Both the position numbers and the translations under genes were made by a program. 16,454 nucleotides of DNA from Acidimicrobiales bacterium (GTDB taxonomy: Bacteria > Actinomycetota > Acidimicrobiia > Acidimicrobiales > Palsa-688), in NCBI GenBank assembly GCA_030039575.1, contig JASHVH010000087.1, forward strand, positions 1-16,454. Direction: 5' to 3'. The notes under the pieces are model-generated. The model was not told the origin of the DNA and made no database searches. It was given only the letters and a program-made list of their open reading frames with translations. Below, piece after piece: positions 14,531 through 16,454 of the stretch (position 1 is the first letter of the stretch; every line of letters begins with the position of its first letter).

Positions 14531-15309
14531 CAGCCTCTCGACGCCGCCACCAATTGCTGGCTGTACGGGTGCTGGGGGTCTTCCAGTAACTGGTCGGTGA
14601 GACCCGTCTCCACCACCCGCCCTTCGTGCATCACGATGGCCCGCCGGGCCAGCATTGCTACCACGGCGAAGTCGTGGCTGACCACCAAAGCCGTAACCTG
14701 GCTCTCCTCCAGGATGCCCCGGATCAAGTCGAGCACCCCGGCCGCCACTGATGCGTCAAGGCTCGTAGTCGGTTCGTCGAGCAAGAGCACGCTTGGGTTG
14801 TTGGCCACCGCTTTGGCTAGCTGTACCCGCTGGCGCATGCCGCCCGAGAAGGTGGAAACGGGGTCGTCCATGCGGCCGAGGGGTACGTCCATGCGGCCCA
14901 GAAGGTCGGCCGCTCGCCTCCGCAATGCGCCGAAATTGCGCCAGCCGGCGGCCGTCAACCGTTCCGCCACATTGCCTCCTGCGGTTATCCGGAGGTCAAG
15001 GCCTTCGCTCGGGTCCTGATAAACCAGGGATAAAGTGCCGACCCGCAATTTGCGTCGCTCGGTGGGCGTCAGGCCGAACAAGTCCTGGGCGTCCCCGGCC
15101 GCGTCCCGCAGTTCCGCCGCCCCCGAACTGGCGGCCACGTCGCCGGCAATACAGCGTAAAACAGTGGACTTTCCCGAGCCGGATTCTCCGATAATGCCCA
15201 GCGCTTCGCCGCGGCCGACGTCGAAGCTGACCGACTCGCAGGCCAGGACCCGTCCGTACCATTTGGTCAGGTTGGCCACCCGAAGGCCCAAGTCACGCAC
15301 GACGGTCAC
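14530..15309 (-). CDS. phnK: phosphonate C-P lyase system ATP-binding protein PhnK
   Basis: A 259-residue ABC-type ATPase of the C-P lyase system; in E. coli, PhnK binds the PhnGHIJ core on PhnJ. Walker A is GESGSGKST (41-49), the QDP Q-loop is near 98-100, signature FSGGMRQRVQLAKA (154-167), Walker B VLLLDEPTTSLD (174-185) and the H-loop VSHDFAV. The YQDPSEGLDLRITAGGNVAE stretch and the C-terminal DPQHPYSQQLVAA are typical of PhnK and of the related oligopeptide-type ATPases; position between phnJ and phnL decides for PhnK. The GTG start overlaps the phnJ stop by four bases (GTGA). Confidence 0.92.
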   Translation of the reverse strand: MTVVRDLGLRVANLTKWYGRVLACESVSFDVGRGEALGIIGESGSGKSTVLRCIAGDVAASSGAAELRDAAGDAQDLFGLTPTERRKLRVGTLSLVYQDPSEGLDLRITAGGNVAERLTAAGWRNFGALRRRAADLLGRMDVPLGRMDDPVSTFSGGMRQRVQLAKAVANNPSVLLLDEPTTSLDASVAAGVLDLIRGILEESQVTALVVSHDFAVVAMLARRAIVMHEGRVVETGLTDQLLEDPQHPYSQQLVAASRG

Positions 15310-16193
15310 GCATGGCTCGGGCTTTGCGCCAGTTCCGGGGCACCACCACCTGGTTGGCGCTGCCGCTCACACCAGTCGGTGTCGCTGCACACCCAGGCCT
15401 GGCGCTCGGGGACTTCGATCAGGTACGCCTCGGTCGCCCCGCACAAAACGCACGCCGCCCCTTCGGTCCGCTCCACCTCGAACGCGACGTCTTCGAAGGT
15501 CAGCGGCTCCACCTTGGTGTGCGGGGGCACCGCGTAGACCCGTTTCTCCCGCCCGGCCCCGAAGAGGAAAAGCACTTCGGAACCGTCGAGTTTGGGCACG
15601 TCCCACCGCGGTACCGGTGTGGTGGCCATCACGTAACGCCCGTTGACGAGCACCGGGTAACCCGTCGTCCTGGTGATGACGCCGTTGCGCACCAGGTCCT
15701 CGTAAAGGCTCACCCACATACGGCTGTAATCCGCCTCAGCGTGCATGCGGCCGAGTTCGCGCATGTCGCGTTCCACACCTCTTAATGGCTCGGGCACCGG
15801 CACCTGCAGGACCAGGATCTGGTGCGCGCCCATCGGGCCCTCCGGGATCCGGTGCCGGGTCTGGATAATCGTCGCCTCCCGGGCGTCGGTGGTCCAGTCC
15901 ACTCCGGTCGTCGACACGACCAGGCGGCGCAGGTTGGCCGCGTTGACCCCGGCGTCGTCACCCTGGTCGATCACTTTCAACACGTCGGTAGCGCCGATGA
16001 CAGCCAGCGTCACCTGGAGGCCACCAGAGCCCCAGCCTCGGGCCACGGGCATTTCCCGGCTGGCAAAGGGGACTTGATAACCCGGCACGGCCACCGCCGT
16101 AAGGATGGCCCGCCGGATCTCGCGTTTGGACGACTCGTCGAGGTAGCCGAACTCCTCCGGGGCGTTCGCTTCCACCAGGTCCCTGACGCTCAT
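15306..16193 (-). CDS. phnJ: alpha-D-ribose 1-methylphosphonate 5-phosphate C-P lyase
   Basis: A 295-residue radical SAM-type enzyme that breaks the carbon-phosphorus bond and releases the alkane. All residues known from the E. coli enzyme are identifiable: Gly38 in VPGYQVPF (glycyl radical site, E. coli Gly32), Cys248, Cys251 and Cys269 (iron-sulfur ligands, E. coli 241, 244, 266) and Cys275 (thiyl radical, E. coli 272). Other matches are REMPVARGWGSGGLQ, DVLKVIDQGDD, TIIQTRHRIPE, FGAGREKRVYAVPP and VCSDTDWC. The loop between Cys251 and Cys269 is four residues shorter than in E. coli. The frame is open to 16247, but ATG 16193 (MSVRDLVEAN) was chosen for its AGGGG site and because it overlaps the phnI stop as ATGA. 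A short Gly/Pro-rich tail ends the protein. Confidence 0.95.
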   Translation of the reverse strand: MSVRDLVEANAPEEFGYLDESSKREIRRAILTAVAVPGYQVPFASREMPVARGWGSGGLQVTLAVIGATDVLKVIDQGDDAGVNAANLRRLVVSTTGVDWTTDAREATIIQTRHRIPEGPMGAHQILVLQVPVPEPLRGVERDMRELGRMHAEADYSRMWVSLYEDLVRNGVITRTTGYPVLVNGRYVMATTPVPRWDVPKLDGSEVLFLFGAGREKRVYAVPPHTKVEPLTFEDVAFEVERTEGAACVLCGATEAYLIEVPERQAWVCSDTDWCERQRQPGGGAPELAQSPSHA

Positions 16194-16454
16194 TCGGTTG
16201 CCCCTAGAGGTAAGACGGGGCTCCCGGCGGGCTGGGCATCGGCGCAATCGCCACCCGCGGTCGAGCCGGCCAGGGGGCCGGCCGCTGGAGCCGGTCCCGG
16301 CTGAGGCGAGCCCGTTCGGGCCCGGCCGTTCACGGGAGACGCCGCTCGCACCGCCCTTTTTCGGTCCACCATCGAACGGAAAGTCACGTAATGGGGAAGT
16401 TTCAGGTGCTCCAGGAACCCTGAAGCGTCCAGGCCGTCGGTGGTCATGATGACG
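16190..16454 (-). CDS. phnI: C-P lyase core subunit PhnI, C-terminal part, runs off the right edge
   Basis: The visible 88 codons are the C-terminal end of PhnI, a nucleosidase-like subunit of the C-P lyase core that with PhnG, H and L attaches phosphonate to the ribose of ATP. The diagnostic match is TDGLDASGFLEHLKLPHYVT, which corresponds to the E. coli PhnI region around GFVEHLKLPHYVDF. The gene enters the window already in frame at the right edge, so it begins outside. After the conserved part there is a tail of about 50 residues rich in Pro, Ala and Gly and with no recognisable motif. The stop overlaps the phnJ start (ATGA). Confidence 0.92.
   Translation of the reverse strand, partial: VIMTTDGLDASGFLEHLKLPHYVTFRSMVDRKRAVRAASPVNGRARTGSPQPGPAPAAGPLAGSTAGGDCADAQPAGSPVLPLGATE

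Overview
This is a high-GC, densely coded window with frequent GTG starts and stop/start overlaps. That style, the gene content and the encapsulin/DyP pair point to an actinobacterium, perhaps an environmental lineage; this is inference from sequence style and no taxonomic marker is present. I see no tRNA, rRNA, CRISPR array or insertion sequence.

Left part (1-1896, all minus strand): a DNA-end-repair cluster. Read in the direction of transcription it holds a stand-alone LigD/LigC-type ATP-dependent DNA ligase (1896-853), a small Cys-rich putative zinc-binding protein of unknown function (777-280), and the start of a separate LigD-type 3'-phosphoesterase that runs off the left edge (184-1). 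The nuclease and ligase modules that many bacteria fuse in LigD are therefore separate genes here. No Ku or LigD polymerase gene is visible.

Middle part (1972-8660): a plus-strand isoaspartyl peptidase/L-asparaginase with an unusual internal insert; minus-strand Ppx/GppA phosphatase and YcaQ/AlkZ-type DNA glycosylase genes; a small plus-strand glycine-zipper protein; a 388-base stretch with no convincing gene; then a translationally coupled minus-strand pair of DyP-type peroxidase and family 1 encapsulin. The peroxidase carries a C-terminal encapsulin-targeting peptide, so the two should form a protein nanocompartment loaded with peroxidase. A DUF6886-like gene lies divergent to the peroxidase.

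Right part (8744-16454, all minus strand): a phosphonate utilisation cluster, in transcription order phnI (3' end only), phnJ, phnK, phnL, phnM, phnD, phnC and a double-length phnE. PhnI and PhnJ belong to the C-P lyase core, PhnJ being the radical enzyme; PhnK and PhnL are its associated ATPases; PhnM releases pyrophosphate from the ribosyl-triphosphate intermediate; and PhnD-C-E is the phosphonate importer. phnI to phnM are joined by 4-nt or 1-nt overlaps or directly abutting codons. The transporter genes follow after an AT-rich leader of about 110 bases, preceded by a strong hairpin in the 3' end of phnM. phnG, phnH and any phnF-type regulator would lie beyond the right edge. The most notable points are the separated NHEJ modules with the zinc-binding gene between them, the encapsulated peroxidase, the fused PhnE, the phnM hairpin and the insert in the asparaginase.
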